From Gautieria morchelliformis (lineage: Eukaryota; Basidiomycota; Agaricomycetes; Gomphales; Gomphaceae): 64,000 bases of DNA. The stretch is from assembly GCA_015179125.1 (NCBI GenBank), contig WHVA01000144.1, forward strand, positions 62,001 through 126,000, read 5' to 3'. The translations under genes and the position numbers were made by a program. Positions 1 to 10,570 of this stretch are shown here, piece after piece (the first letter of the stretch is position 1; each line of letters opens with the position of its first letter). The notes under the pieces were generated by a model. The model was not told the origin of the DNA. It worked only from the letters and a program-made list of their open reading frames with translations, and did not search any database.

Positions 1-536
1 ACGGCCACTGACACGTTCGACACACATGCTAACCTTCTCCCGTTCCTGCTGCTAGTGACCAAGCTAGTACACAAGGCAGCAGTGCGGCTGGCGTGCCTAC
101 CCCGGAGTCACCCGCTGGCAGAGAGGACGAGGAGAGCAGCAAGGAGATACATCAAGTGCCATCGGTCCCCTCTGCACGGGATGATGCATGCATTCGAGCT
201 AAAGCCAGATACAATGGAGAAAATCCAAACGGTGGTGCTGGGCCCAAATGGACACCAGCATTCAGCGCAAGGATTCCGCTGAGCAAGGAAAAAGCGAAAG
301 AGGAGATAGGTGCGGATAGAACAGAAGTAGTGGTGTACACGGACGGATCGTGCATAGAAGGTGGCATGGGGGCGGCCGCAGTGATGTTCAAGAACAGGAG
401 AGAGTGGAGGTCAGCAAGGTTGTACATGGGTCCAGAAAGTGAACACACCATCTTCGAGGCCGAGCTGGCCAGCACAGCTATTGGAGCAAAGATGCTGAAC
501 ATGGAGAGGGGCAGGAGGTACACAATAGCCCTGGAC
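1..536 (+). pseudogene. LINE ORF2 fragment: RT C-terminus and first half of RNase H
   Basis: Frame 1 from base 1 to about 230 carries the linker after the RT domain, with the RLACLPRSHPL segment common in fungal LINEs. From about 240 the homology continues in another frame (VVVYTDGSCIEGG at about 325-365), so there is a frame change near 225-245. The YTDGS block is the first catalytic Asp motif of RNase H, and the Glu-containing block (FEAELAS) follows at about 455. The domain stops in mid-strand at the third Asp motif (ALDC), where the Gypsy LTR begins. The fragment is non-functional. Confidence 0.8.
532..536. repeat. Target site duplication TGGAC, left copy
   Basis: TGGAC abuts the outer edge of the LTR at 537; the same five bases are at 6673-6677 next to the other LTR. 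A 5-bp duplication is usual for Ty3/Gypsy integrases. Confidence 0.9.
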
Positions 537-1005
537 TGTAAGGGCAACCCTGGCTGGTTGTGGAGATCACACTACCACACAACTGACAAGGGGAAATCCA
601 AAGTATGTATAGATGAACAGAGTATACAAGAGAGGGGATTCTCACCTGACAAGGGGAAATCCAAAGAGAAAAGTCTAAGGACCCCCAATGTCAGCGAGCC
701 CGTATTATACTACGCTGCGCAGCCAGGGACAACACTTGGCGCCCGCCATCAACCCTGCATCTCCCTGACCCTTGATTGACCCTTGATGCCACCTATTATG
801 CGACTCGCTTGATTTCCGACACTGTTCCAAGAGTGGAAGTCGGAAATTGGAGTGCAACTGGCAAGGCGAACAGAACTGGTGGAAGTTCTCCCAGAAGCGG
901 ATTCATCACCGAAAGCGGAGGCGGAGATGGAATCGGAACCGGAAGCGGAGTAGGAACTGGGTGTGGTGTCAGAACTGGAAATGGAAAACAGGGTGTCCCC
1001 TGACA
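537..1005 (-). repeat. 3' LTR of the Gypsy fossil
   Basis: This 469-bp LTR has TG/CA ends. It matches 6204-6672 over its full length without length change. The end of the integrase-chromodomain reading frame runs on into the LTR, which is seen in some fungal Gypsy elements. The adjoining purine tract (minus-strand AGAGGGGGG) is the expected plus-strand primer. Confidence 0.92.
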
Positions 1006-4000
1006 TCACCCCCCCTCTAGCGTGCTGCGTCCTCAAAGCATGGGACACGAGGGATTGAAATGCCATCGAGCAGATTCGGCGAGAGGCACCGGGGTGTGTC
1101 CTATAGAACTCATGGAGTTTGTCTGGAGCGGAAACATCTTGCTCCAGGACCCACGAATTCTCCTCGTACCCATACCCTTCCCATTTCACGAGGAATTGGA
1201 GTCGTCCTCGCACAAACAGGCTGTCCAGGATCCGTTCCACCACATAATGCTCTTCCCCATCTACAATTTCCGGCGGAGGTGGCGGACAAGCCTTCCGACC
1301 TGGAATTGGGTCCTCAAGCATAGGGAGTAACTTCACCACATTGAAGACGGTGTGGAGGCGGGACATGGACATCGGAAGTCGGAGGCGGGATGCATTCCGT
1401 CCAACCCTCCGCATCACTGTGAAGGGCCCAAGGTAACGGTGGGCAAGCTTCTGCGAAGGGCATGTGGTGCGGATGTCACTTGCATCTAGATACACCTTGT
1501 CTCCAACTTGGTACTCCGGGGCAGGAACCCGGCGTTGGTTGTAGTACCTTGCCATGTCATTCTTGGCCTTTGCAAGCGCCGACTTGGCTTCCGAAAGGGT
1601 GGAGTCCATGCGGTCTCGGAACTCATTGACCATCTCGAGTCGGGAGTCAGCCTGGCGTGGTTCGAAGCCCATCCGCGGGTGTCGTCCGGAGTCAAGCATG
1701 AAGGGAGTCTCTTGTGTGGCGGAATGGACATGGTTGTTGTATTGGAATTCCGCCAGTGGAAGTTACTCATCCCAGTCATCCTGCCTCTCATTGACAAAGA
1801 GGCGGAGATATTGCTCCAACTCCTGATTGACCCGTTCCATCTGTCCATCACCCTGCGGATGGTACGCTGTGGTGGTAGCCAGCTTTATGCCGAGCAGGCG
1901 GTAGAGCTCCTGAGTCAGTTCCGCGACAAACTGCGGACCTCAGTCGGAAACAACTTGCTTCGGGAGCCCATGCAACTTCCAGACATGTGCAAGGAACAGG
2001 CGGGCCGCTCCGAGGGCTGTGATAATCATGTGCATCGGAATGAAGTGGGACACCTTGCTTACCGAATCCACGACGTTCATGATCGCGTCGTAGCCATGAG
2101 ACTCTGGGAGTTCAACGATGAAGTCGACACTGATGGTGTCCCAGCGGGATTCGGGAATCGGGAGCGGAACAAGTTCTCCGACGGGCGGATGTCGTTGTGC
2201 TTTGGTTCGTAGACAAAGGTCACATGTCTTCATGTACTGTCCAATGTAGCGGGACATCTGAGGCCACCAGTAATTCTGAGCCACTAACTCCAGCGTCTTC
2301 CACCTGCCAGCATGCCCAGCGACCCGTGTGTCATGGTGCTGGGACACGATGCAGCGGCGGAGGTCCGCCCCACCTGGAACGTAGACCTTGCCTCTGAAGT
2401 GGAGCAGTCCATCATGTTCTGACCATTCCGCTGCCCGTACCAACCGTGAGTGCCCTTTCCGAAGTTCCTCCACTGCCTTCACCACCGACTCCTCCTTCTC
2501 TCCATTCTGGTACTGCCTCTGGATATCCCAGAGCATTTCCGCTTCCGCCCCAACTGCAGTCACTCCTTCTAGGGTGCGGATTGCAAAGAGACTAGGGCGG
2601 AGCAGTGTCATATCCGCGTTGTCTCCACTTCCGCTTCCATGATCCGCACGGCGGGATAGGGCATCGGGCTTGCCCATGGTGCGGCCGGGGCGGTGGTGGA
2701 GCATGAAGTCGAACCGGGACAGGTGTAGGGACCACCATGCTTGTCGTCGGTTCAACTTCTTAGACGTGCAGAAATACTCGAGGTTCTTGTGGTCTGTCCA
2801 GATCTCAAATGGGCATAGAGCACCCTCGAGGAAGTGTCGCCACTCCTCCAGCGCTCGGATGATCGCCAGCATCTCCTTGTCATGGATCTCATAGTTCCGC
2901 TCGACTGGACTAAGGCTCTTAGAGAAGAAGGCAATCGGATGCCACCCCCCACCATCTTCCGACGACTGTTGTGACAAGACCGCTCCGGTAGCTGTGTCGG
3001 AAGAATCCGCCTCGACTCGATAAGGGCGGGAGTCGTCGGGAAAGATCAGGACCGGGGCAGAAGTGATCAGCTCCTTGAGTTTGTCAAAGGAGGCCTGTTC
3101 CGGCTCTCCCCACCGCCATCCAACCTCCTTCTTGGTGAGGTCGAAGAGGGCACGGGCGTGGCAGGAGAAGTCCTTGATGAACCGCCGGTAGAAATTGACA
3201 AACCCAATGAAGGACTGGACCTCCTTCTTGTTCCACGGCACCGGCCAATCCGACACACCGGAAACTTTGACTGCGTCGATTTCCACCTTTCCTTCCGACA
3301 CAATCACCCCAAGATACTCTATCCGCGTCCGCTCAAATTCGCACTTTTCCGGCTTGAGACACAGGTTGTACTCCCGGAGCCATTCCAGCACTCTCCGCAC
3401 GACTTCCCGATGCTCGGACATAGTTTTTGTGAAGATGAGGATGTCATCGAGGTAGACACAGACGACCCCTTCTGCTATCATGTCACGGAAAATGTCATTC
3501 ATCATCGTCTGGAACGTGGCAGGACTGTTGGTGAGGCCAAAGAACATGACCTGTGGCTCAAAGAGTCCTCGGTTGGTGCGGAATGCGGCCTTCCACTCGT
3601 CTCCCTCCCGGATCCGGACATTATTGAAGCCCTAGCGGACATCCAGCTTAGTGAAGTACCTTGCCCCGCAGAGTTGTGTGATCAGTTCAGAAATAAGTGG
3701 AATGGGGTACCGGTTCTTGATCGTGATCGCATTCCCGGTAATCCTGCACAAGTCTGAGCGAGCCGTCCTTCTTCTTGATGAAGAACACCAGAGATGCCAT
3801 GGGTGACTTGGAGGAGCGGATCCTCCCTGTACGGAGGTTTTCCGCAAGGAATGCATCGAGCTCTACCTGCTCCTTGGGTGACAGCGGGTAGACTTTGCAG
3901 TTGGTGGGCTTTGACCCAGGCTCCAACTCGATGGCGTGGTCCCACAGCTTCCGTGGAGGCAGGGCATCAAACGACTCCTTGGAAAAGACGTCCTTGAACT

Positions 4001-4838
4001 CCCGCAGGTACTCTGGAATTTCCGCCTCCACTCTATCATGCCTCTTGGAGGCTTCAGCAAGGCATTGCGAAATATTTCCGGTGGCGCGGACGTGTTCCGC
4101 CTCCGGCGGAAGGTTTACGTACAGCAAGCGCTCCCCTTCCACCAGAGTGTCTTCCGGGCCGAGTCGGATGACGTCGGAGTCGGAATCGGAATCGGAATTG
4201 GGAGTGGGATCCGGTTCAAATTCCGCTTCCGAGTCTTCTTCTGCAAGCAGTGGATGGGGGCCAGAACGACATGTCTGTATGAGCCATTCGGTCTTCTGCT
4301 GCTCCTGGCACTCCTTCCGCACTTCCGACCGGCACATGTGACACTTGGCTGGACATCGACTCATCAGTACCTTCCGAGTCTGCCAATTGATCTCCGGGTT
4401 GTGCTCCTGAAGCCAGGTAAACCCGAGGATGATGTCTTGCTTCCCCAGGCTGGTGACTGCAAAGGAAGTGCGTTCTGAGTGTCCATCGTAGCGGAGAATT
4501 GTGTCTACTATCTCCGTGATGGACCCTCCCTCATTGGGGCTTCCATCCACATTGAACACCGGGATTGCACGTTGCAACTTCCGCGTGGTCAGTCGGTTCC
4601 GTTCCACATAGTCCCGGTCTATAAACTGACCAGTGGCCCCGCAATCGACAAGGGCGGGTCCGGATTTGACTTCCGCCATATCTGTCATCTGGATCTCCAC
4701 CTTAATGACTAGTGACTTGGGGCCAGGGGTGGCAGCAACAACATAGCGCTTCGGAAGGTGTTTCTCCCAAGGGCGGATGCGGGATGGACGGGGTGTCGGA
4801 TTTGGTTTTTGTGTGACTTTATCCGGTGTGGGGCACAC
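749..4838 (-). pseudogene. Gypsy pol remains: protease, RT, RNase H, integrase, chromodomain
   Basis: Reading leftward on the minus strand: an aspartic protease motif (VDCGATG) near 4640; reverse transcriptase with FGLTNSPATFQ and the YLDDIL catalytic box near 3440-3550; Ty3-type RNase H beginning near 3010; an HHCC zinc motif of integrase (HDTRVAGHAG ... CDLC) at about 2220-2340; the integrase core near 1750-2150; and a chromodomain with VERILD and FLVKWEGYG at about 1130-1260. In living elements one polyprotein frame would span this. Here it is broken in several places and is treated as a fossil. Confidence 0.9.
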
Positions 4839-4841
4839 ATC

Positions 4842-6016
4842 TCACCCGCTGCGCGTCACAAAATCCAACGCATCCTCCGCTTCCGGTGGACCATGTTCCG
4901 CTTTTTTGGAAACCTCTTCTGCAGTGGGCACTCCGCTTATGTCCGCAAGTGCGAGGAACTCTGGAAGGAGCTCAAGTTTCTCCTCTGTGGTCATAAGCCG
5001 GATATCAAAGGCTTGGGGGCACTCGCGAGCATAGTGGCCTGGTTGTCGACATCGGAAGCAGGTGATAGTTCCATGGCCTTTTCCGCACATGCGGTCAAAA
5101 TCCATCGGGGCAGGGCCACTCTTCGAGGGAGGAGGGCTATGGTTCCTAATAGGAGCAGGCGGAGCAACCGTCGGAAATATTTTCTGTGTGGGAATGAATG
5201 CACTTCCGAGTTTTGGCACAGGTGGAGTAGGACGAGTGGAACTGCGTGTCATGTTCCGGCTTGTCTCCATGAAGGCCTCATTTGCTTCCCTGTTCTGGGA
5301 CACCCTCTGCGCAGCTTGGTACCACCCTTCCGGGTCATCAAAATCCGGAGCTCCATCCCCAAGCAGCGCAACTTGGTTCTGGAGTGTCGGATCAAGTCCC
5401 CGTCGGAATTTGATGACGATCATCTTGTCATCTTCATACTCCGCAAGGTCAATGAGCTCCTGGAAGCGATTGATGTAGTCATGGACCGGATCCTTGGCCT
5501 GGTACCAGCTGGTTCCCTCGAGCTTCATAAGGGCTGTGAGCTGCTCGTTTTTCAGGCAGAACTGGTCGGAAAATGTTTTCTCAAAGGCGTCCCAGTCCCG
5601 GAAGTAGTTCCCCTTGCCCTTTGCTTCATGTCGGATCACCTTGTTTGCAAAACGGGCTGTGCGGTCCGACTTGAAAAAGGACAATGCCCAATGAATCCGA
5701 GCCTGGTCATTCGGAAAGAGGTCTCCGACAATTGCGAAGTAGATGCTGCATGTGTTGAAGAATGCGCGTCCCTTCTCCCGATCTCCGTCAAAGTCCGCCG
5801 GAGTTGCGGGTTTGACCTTGCTAACTTCACGGAGACCCTCTCTTCCACTACTTCCGCTCTTCCGAAATCCGGATCGTCCAGCATTTCATTTCCACCGCTT
5901 TGTGGAATATCTAACTTAGCCAAAATCGCTTGTAAGGCTGTTTCAATCGTGTCGGTCTTCATCCAGTTCCGCGTCAATTCCTCCTTCATATTCCGAAGAC
6001 GATCGTCCGGATCCAT
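4842..6016 (-). pseudogene. Gypsy gag remains with CCHC zinc knuckle
   Basis: Minus-strand frames cover a Ty3-type capsid region (FRDWDAFEKTF, YINRFQELIDLAEY) and then a single nucleocapsid knuckle CFRCRQPGHYARECP near 5030-5075. The retrotransposon gag fold plus one CCHC box is usual for chromoviruses. It lies directly upstream of pol in the element's direction. The region is not a continuous frame and is a fossil. Confidence 0.85.
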
Positions 6017-6203
6017 GTCGGAAGTAGAAATATGGGACAGGATTCACGGGGTTGAGAGCTCGACGTAAGAAGAGGGGCTGTCGTACACTGTGTGTGCGGA
6101 AGAGGTCACGATCTCCGAGTCGCTGTCTCCAATTCTGAACGCACCTATGGCGAATGCAACGCACAGTACGACCGCCGGTCCTCTAGGGAAGAGACTTTTC
6201 TGC

Positions 6204-6672
6204 TGTAAGGGCAACCCTGGCTGGTTGTGGAGATCACACTACCACACAACTGACAAGGGGAAATCCAAAGTATGTATAAATGAACAGAGTATACAAGAGA
6301 GGGGATTCTCACCTGACAAGGGGAAATCCAAAGAGAAAAGTCTAAGGACCCCCAATGTCAGCGAGCCCGTATTATACCACACTGCGCAGCCAGGGACAAC
6401 ACTTGGCACCCGCCATCAACCATTCATCTCCCTGACCCTTGATCGACCCTTGATGCCACCTATTACGCAAGTTGCTTGATTTCCGACACTGTTCCGAGAG
6501 TGGAAGTCGGAAATTGGAGTGCAACTGGCAAGGCGAACAGAACTGGTGGAAGTTCTCCCAGAAGCGGAATCATTTCAGAAAGCGGAGGCGGAGATGGAAT
6601 CGGAACCGGAAGCGGAGTCGGAACTGGGTGTGGTGTCGGAACTGGAAATGGAAAACAGGGTGTCCCCTGACA
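6204..6672 (-). repeat. 5' LTR of the Gypsy fossil
   Basis: It is the same length (469 bp) and has the same TG/CA ends as 537-1005. The target duplication TGGAC follows at 6673-6677. The bases just inside the element (6180-6203) do not give an obvious tRNA-complementary primer site by eye. Confidence 0.92.
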
Positions 6673-6677
6673 TGGAC

Positions 6678-7249
6678 AACCAAGTGGTGATCCAGACAAC
6701 CAGGAGGGAGCGAGCCATTCCCGTCAGTACCTCGTCAATGTGGTGCATAGGCAGATCCAGGGTGTGGTCCAGCAACAGATGGGAGCCAAGGTGACCATGA
6801 GGTGGGTGCCAGGTCATGAAGGAATAGAAGGAATGAGAGGGCGGATGAAGAAGCAAAGAAGGCGGTGGGCGGAGAGACCAGCAACGAAAGAGACATACCA
6901 ATTGAGTGCCGGGGAACACTACCTGTGAGCAGGGCAGCCGAGATCCAGCGACATGATGCAAAGCTGAAGCAGAAAGCCCGGGAAATTTTTGCTAAGTCTC
7001 CCAGAGCTATGTGCGCGCATGAAATTGACCCCACTATGCCGTCGGCAGTGTTCGTGAAAATCACGAAGAATATGCCATGCAAACAAGCCAGCCTGCTCGT
7101 GCAGCTGAGGACAGGACACATACCGTTGAACAAACACCTATATAGGATAGGAAAGGTGGGGTTGCCCCTGTGCCCAGCATGCAGGAATGTGCAGGAGACA
7201 GTACAGCACTACTTGTTCCAGTGCCCGGCATAAAGGGAGCAGAGGGAGG
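6678..7249 (+). pseudogene. LINE ORF2 fragment: second half of RNase H and C-terminal zinc knuckle
   Basis: This resumes the domain cut at 536. The RNase H C-terminal segment reads MRWVPGHEGIEG (about 6797-6835), with the conserved His, and then changes frame into the ADEEAKKA region. The tail at 6865-7232 ends in C-x2-C-x8-H-x4-C (CPAC ... HYLFQC), the terminal knuckle of many LINEs. A stop follows the knuckle directly, where related proteins read on. GGAGG at 7245-7249 is the target duplication of the next LTR. Confidence 0.8.
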
Positions 7250-8478
7250 TGTCAAGATTGGGTATTAGGCGTTAATATCGTGTATTAGTGAGCACCCGAA
7301 TAACTTGTGCGAATAAGTATGCCATTCGGTGAATAGGTGAACCAACAGATGTTCACAAGATAAGAGGGCTGCCCAAATGGAGCTCGCCCTATCTACAGTC
7401 GTAGCGAAATAGCCCGTGGCACTTGACGATGTAACGTGCAAGGTGTCACGGAAGGGTTGCCTAAGCGACGACAATCCCTTTGCCGACAGCGCAGAAAATA
7501 GTTCGAAGGCTAAGGTTACGAAGATGAAGTATGAGAACTCACCAGTGATGCCTAAGTCCTCTTCTGGTCAAAGATAGAAATCTACAGGAGAAGGCTCAAG
7601 GCGATGATCACAGCGAGGTCAAGTTTGCACAAGATGGACGTATGATAATTGAACTGAGGAATATACATGCGAATGTAAACTACTTATATCGAATGCTCCT
7701 AAGGTATCAGCGCATAGGAAAGAGGCCATCATGAGTCAGGGTTGGATAGGGGTGCGCAGTCCTGATACAAAATAGATGAAATAAACATACAATAGAGTGT
7801 GGGAGGAGGGCGAATATGAAATGACGGAGAGTAAAGGTGGCGAAGGCACTTATGTATGAAACCATGTCTTGGGACCTGCATACATGCTACCCTGCACGGA
7901 CTCTTCGTCTACTGGGTTGATCCCATACGACCTACGGACAGGACGTCCTGCAAACACATCCTGGCCATATGAACACCCAAAGGGGTTGGATTGAGAAGCT
8001 GATGGGACCAGTGGCAAGCCATCATACCGGGTAGGGGACGTTGATCGTGTTTGATGGTGTGCCTGCTGGCGAATGATGCGAGCAGCGAATAGTCGTTCGG
8101 TGAATGTGATGAAGGGCGAACAGAGAGGACATAGGGGAGGAGTGGTTGAAGTGAGGGGCGAAGCCGAGCGAACATGGAGGAGGAGTGGCGAAAGGGGAAA
8201 TGGGGATAACTAGGTGCAGGAAATACATGAGTCGTGACAATCCAATCATAGGAACAACATCGAAAGAGGGTTGAGTGGAGGAGGTGATAGGACCAGTGAT
8301 GAACCACCAAGTCAGTCCAAAGACGTCAATCGTGCTTTGATGGTGTGGCTATGGTGAATGGCGCGAACAGCGAAGATCAGTCGCCGAACACGGCAAGGGC
8401 GATCAGAGTGAACATGGAGGTGGAGTGGGGAATGGGAGGACAGAGTATGTGAGTATGGGAAATAAACGCATCATGACA
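7250..8478 (-). repeat. Solo LTR, long-LTR family, copy 1 (1,229 bp)
   Basis: The ends are TGTCAAGATT...CATGACA, i.e. TG...CA with TGTCA/TGACA inverted tips. It is flanked by GGAGG at 7245-7249 and 8479-8483. Related sequence occurs at 21397-22306 and 61252-62619 in the opposite orientation. No coding sequence is visible. In the sense set by the other copies it holds a TATAAGTAG box about two thirds along. TG/CA ends, a 5-bp duplication and no coding content fit a solo LTR; a non-autonomous DNA element with short inverted tips is the alternative. Confidence 0.75.
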
Positions 8479-8483
8479 GGAGG

Positions 8484-8858
8484 CTGGAGAGGAAGCTGGA
8501 AAGGGGAGCAAAATCCATAAGGCTGCTGGGAGGGCACAAGGCGCTAGAGAATCTATTCAGGTATATACAAGACACGAAACAGTTACCAGTACGGGGATGT
8601 CACACTACCGCCGGAAAAAGAGGACAAGGGGAGAGGAGCAAGCGGAAGATGGCGCAAAGAGAGGAGATGCTAACCACACACCTCACCCACAAAGGCACGG
8701 ACACACTCGGGGCCACGCCCCATGAGCAAAAGCAGAGATAGAGGTCTAAAGGAGAGAGGGAGGGAACACAAGGAAGAAAATGTATATACCGTCTTACATA
8801 GGGCACTGCCCCAAAAGATGTAAAATGGGAAAAAAAAATAAAGATAAAAAATAAAAAT
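8484..8858 (+). pseudogene. LINE 3' end: last coding stretch, 3' UTR and A-rich tail
   Basis: After the solo LTR and its GGAGG repeat, the plus strand reads LERKLERG ... LENLFRYIQDTKQ, the usual closing segment of fungal LINE ORF2 (a Leu-Phe-Arg-Tyr-Ile block after the knuckle). This frame does not join in phase with the segment before the LTR, so the copy has another shift here. A short non-coding stretch and a run of A-rich sequence at about 8830-8858 close the element. Confidence 0.75.
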
Positions 8859-8969
8859 CTTGATCGGTGTTGAATTGATTTAGTGTAGAGTGCTCTTGTA
8901 TGCAGTTAGGATAGGCTAGGTCTGCAGTATTTTAGTTACAGCTGGGGCCCATAACCTGTAGAACAAAGG

Positions 8970-9320
8970 AAATATAATAGCCGATGCCCCCCTCTTCTGC
9001 AACACAGATGGCACCCCACTCCGATATGAGGCCTTCATTTCCAGGCTCCGCACACTGCTGGCGTCCGTGGGCTTTGACCCACAAAGTTTTTGGGTCACTC
9101 GTTCTGTCATGGAGCAGCCTCATCTGCAGCTCAAGGTGGTTTCACGGAGTATGAGATTCAGCAACTCAGACGATGGCGCAGCGATGCTTACAAGCTATAC
9201 ATCGATGCATCCCGTTCCAGGCTGCTTAATCTTTCTGCGCATCTTCATTGGGCCATTCCCGATGCTCCACATTTCGAGCCTCCGTCTCTCCTCATCGCTC
9301 CGTGCATGGCTTGAGCACGG
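8970..9320 (+). pseudogene. Tyrosine-recombinase fragment (Crypton/DIRS-like)
   Basis: Plus-strand segments resemble the C-terminal catalytic part of fungal tyrosine recombinases: a LRYEAFISRLRTLL helix, a GHSF...GAASSAA block at the HxxR box, a EIQQL.RWRSDAY block and the LYID nucleophile region, followed by LHWAIPDAP. It begins about 110 bases after the LINE tail. It is a short, broken remnant; no ends of a parent element were found, so Crypton versus DIRS origin cannot be decided. It may end in the palindrome-bearing stretch to its right. Confidence 0.55.
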
Positions 9321-9484
9321 CCCGGTTTGACCCTGGTCGCGCAAGAGAGCGGTGGTGACGCAATAGACCTCTTGCTAGCCCATCACGCACGAGAGACAGA
9401 GAGACGAGCTTTGTCCAATCCAAGTCAGACAGTCGACTGATTGGGCTCACTGTGCTGTGGTTTGAACCTGGGGGAATGGGCGAA

Positions 9485-9532
9485 CACAGTTGTTGACTAC
9501 CGCGGCTCAAGCGGCGGTAGTCAACAACTGTG
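9485..9532. repeat. Perfect 19-bp hairpin
   Basis: Arms 9485-9503 (CACAGTTGTTGACTACCGC) and 9514-9532 are exact reverse complements around a 10-base loop. It lies between the recombinase scrap and the kinase fragment. No CTRR end or target site follows, so it is not a standard Helitron terminus. Its role is unknown. Confidence 0.85.
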
Positions 9533-9599
9533 CTCGCTAACTCCATTTCTCTTTTGGTTCTCCTTTCCACTTCCTCCGCCCGTGCTCGTTCCGACGACG

Positions 9600-10362
9600 T
9601 CTACAACGTTAACCATTGTGAACTCTTTCTATAGGGCAGGTCTAGTTATACCACTGACTGCAAAGGATTCACTGAAAGCTCTGGCTTTAACCCTCAGGCC
9701 ATAAGACTCTCGAAGGTTTGGAATCATTTGTGTAATGTTTTGGACATTTCATATCTTATGTCGCATACTCGAGAACATCGTATATGTCAAAAGACCACGA
9801 TACAGCTTTGCATCTGACTTACTCGCGTGCTTCAGTCCAATATGTCTTTCTTCTGGTGTTAAAAATTCTTGCTTTTCTAACACGCGGCATCTGCTTTAGC
9901 CACTGCCAGGTCTAGCAATCAGGGAAGTTGATGATATATATATTCTTGTCCAGGCTGCCAAGATCATTTTCCAAGACCTCCTATCCGTGTCTCAAGCTCA
10001 GATAGGTGTAGCATTTCCGGAGGGAGATGACGACAGCGCCTTTAAAACTTGAAATGTGTTAGGTTAGGAGCCTTCAACAAGCTTCGGTGTGATAAAATGC
10101 TACACCTGCACGTGGAACAGGAGGAATTCGCATGAAAGCATATCGCATCCGTCGGAAGAAATGCAAGAAATCATAAAGCGCAGAGGTGCCCTCATCTTCC
10201 TTTCGTCCCACTATACGGGTGCGTAGCAGCTTGAAACTGAGAGAACGATAGATGGTCTCGAAACGGGTCATAACCTCTTCAATACTTGGTCGCTTCGATG
10301 GCTCTTCTTGTGTCATGTCTGTAACCAAGGGAACCATGAAATCAAATCCAAACCTAACCTAA
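9600..10362 (-). pseudogene. Protein-kinase paralogue fragment (last exons), cut by Helitron H1
   Basis: Minus-strand 10337-10074 codes for the C-terminal kinase lobe (DMTQEEPSKRPSIEEV, then RFETIYRSLSFKLLRTR). It is closely related to 41478-41807, and the similarity goes on through introns and the downstream region to about 9640 (matching about 42130). The relationship stops at 10369, exactly where the 3' CTAG of Helitron H1 lies, so H1 either landed in this copy or adjoins it. The upstream exons, including the catalytic loop, are absent here, so it cannot be functional. It shows the window once held two copies of this kinase family. Confidence 0.75.
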
Positions 10363-10369
10363 CCGATCA

Positions 10370-10402
10370 CTAGGTGGGTACCCGCGCTTCACGCGGGGGT
10401 GT
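10370..10402 (-). other. Helitron H1 3' terminus (hairpin plus CTAG)
   Basis: On the minus strand CCCGCG, TGAAG loop, CGCGGG, then GTACCCAC and CTAG. The same arrangement ends H2, H3 and H4. The hairpin acts as the rolling-circle stop signal in Helitrons. Confidence 0.88.
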
Positions 10403-10570
10403 AGGTCAAGCGCCTCGGTAAGGTCAAATGCATCAGTAAGTCTAACACATTGGTAAGTCTAACATATCAGTAAGGTCAAGTACATTGGGGAAAACCAAAG
10501 TAATCAATTTGCATCAAGTAAAATGAAGTCAAACACATAAACCATATCAAGAGAAGTGGATATAAAAAAA

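Larger units (their letters stand above)
537..6672 (-). mobile_element. Ty3/Gypsy chromovirus fossil with two LTRs, nested in the LINE
   Basis: Two 469-bp LTRs in direct orientation (537-1005 and 6204-6672), each TG...CA, bracket minus-strand gag and pol remains. Order in element direction: 5' LTR at 6204-6672, gag with a CCHC knuckle, aspartic protease, reverse transcriptase, RNase H, integrase, chromodomain, purine-rich tract (1008-1018) and 3' LTR at 537-1005. The chromodomain at the integrase end places it with the chromoviruses. The LTRs differ at about 18 of 469 positions counted by eye (about 96 percent identical), so the insertion is moderately young. The copy is broken, with roughly four or five reading-frame interruptions, and is not expected to move by itself. 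Confidence 0.95.
1..8858 (+). mobile_element. LINE (non-LTR retrotransposon), 3' half, split by two LTR insertions
   Basis: The parts that belong together are 1-536, 6678-7249 and 8479-8858. They read in order: end of the reverse transcriptase region, RNase H, a C-terminal zinc knuckle, a 3' untranslated stretch and an A-rich tail (about 8830-8858). RT plus RNase H plus a terminal cysteine-histidine knuckle is the layout of Tad/I-like fungal LINEs. A chromodomain Ty3/Gypsy element sits inside the RNase H domain and a solo LTR sits just after the knuckle; both are flanked by 5-bp target duplications, so both landed in a LINE that was already in place. The 5' part lies outside the window. The clade is inferred from domain order only. 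Confidence 0.85.

Noticed and set aside
7250-8478. DNA transposon with TGTCA terminal inverted repeats
   Set aside because: Only about five bases are inverted perfectly, duplications are 5 bp and a promoter-like box is internal, so a solo LTR is preferred; the alternative is not excluded.
9455-9485. GGTTTGAACC resembling a tRNA T-arm
   Set aside because: No cloverleaf could be formed with the flanking sequence.
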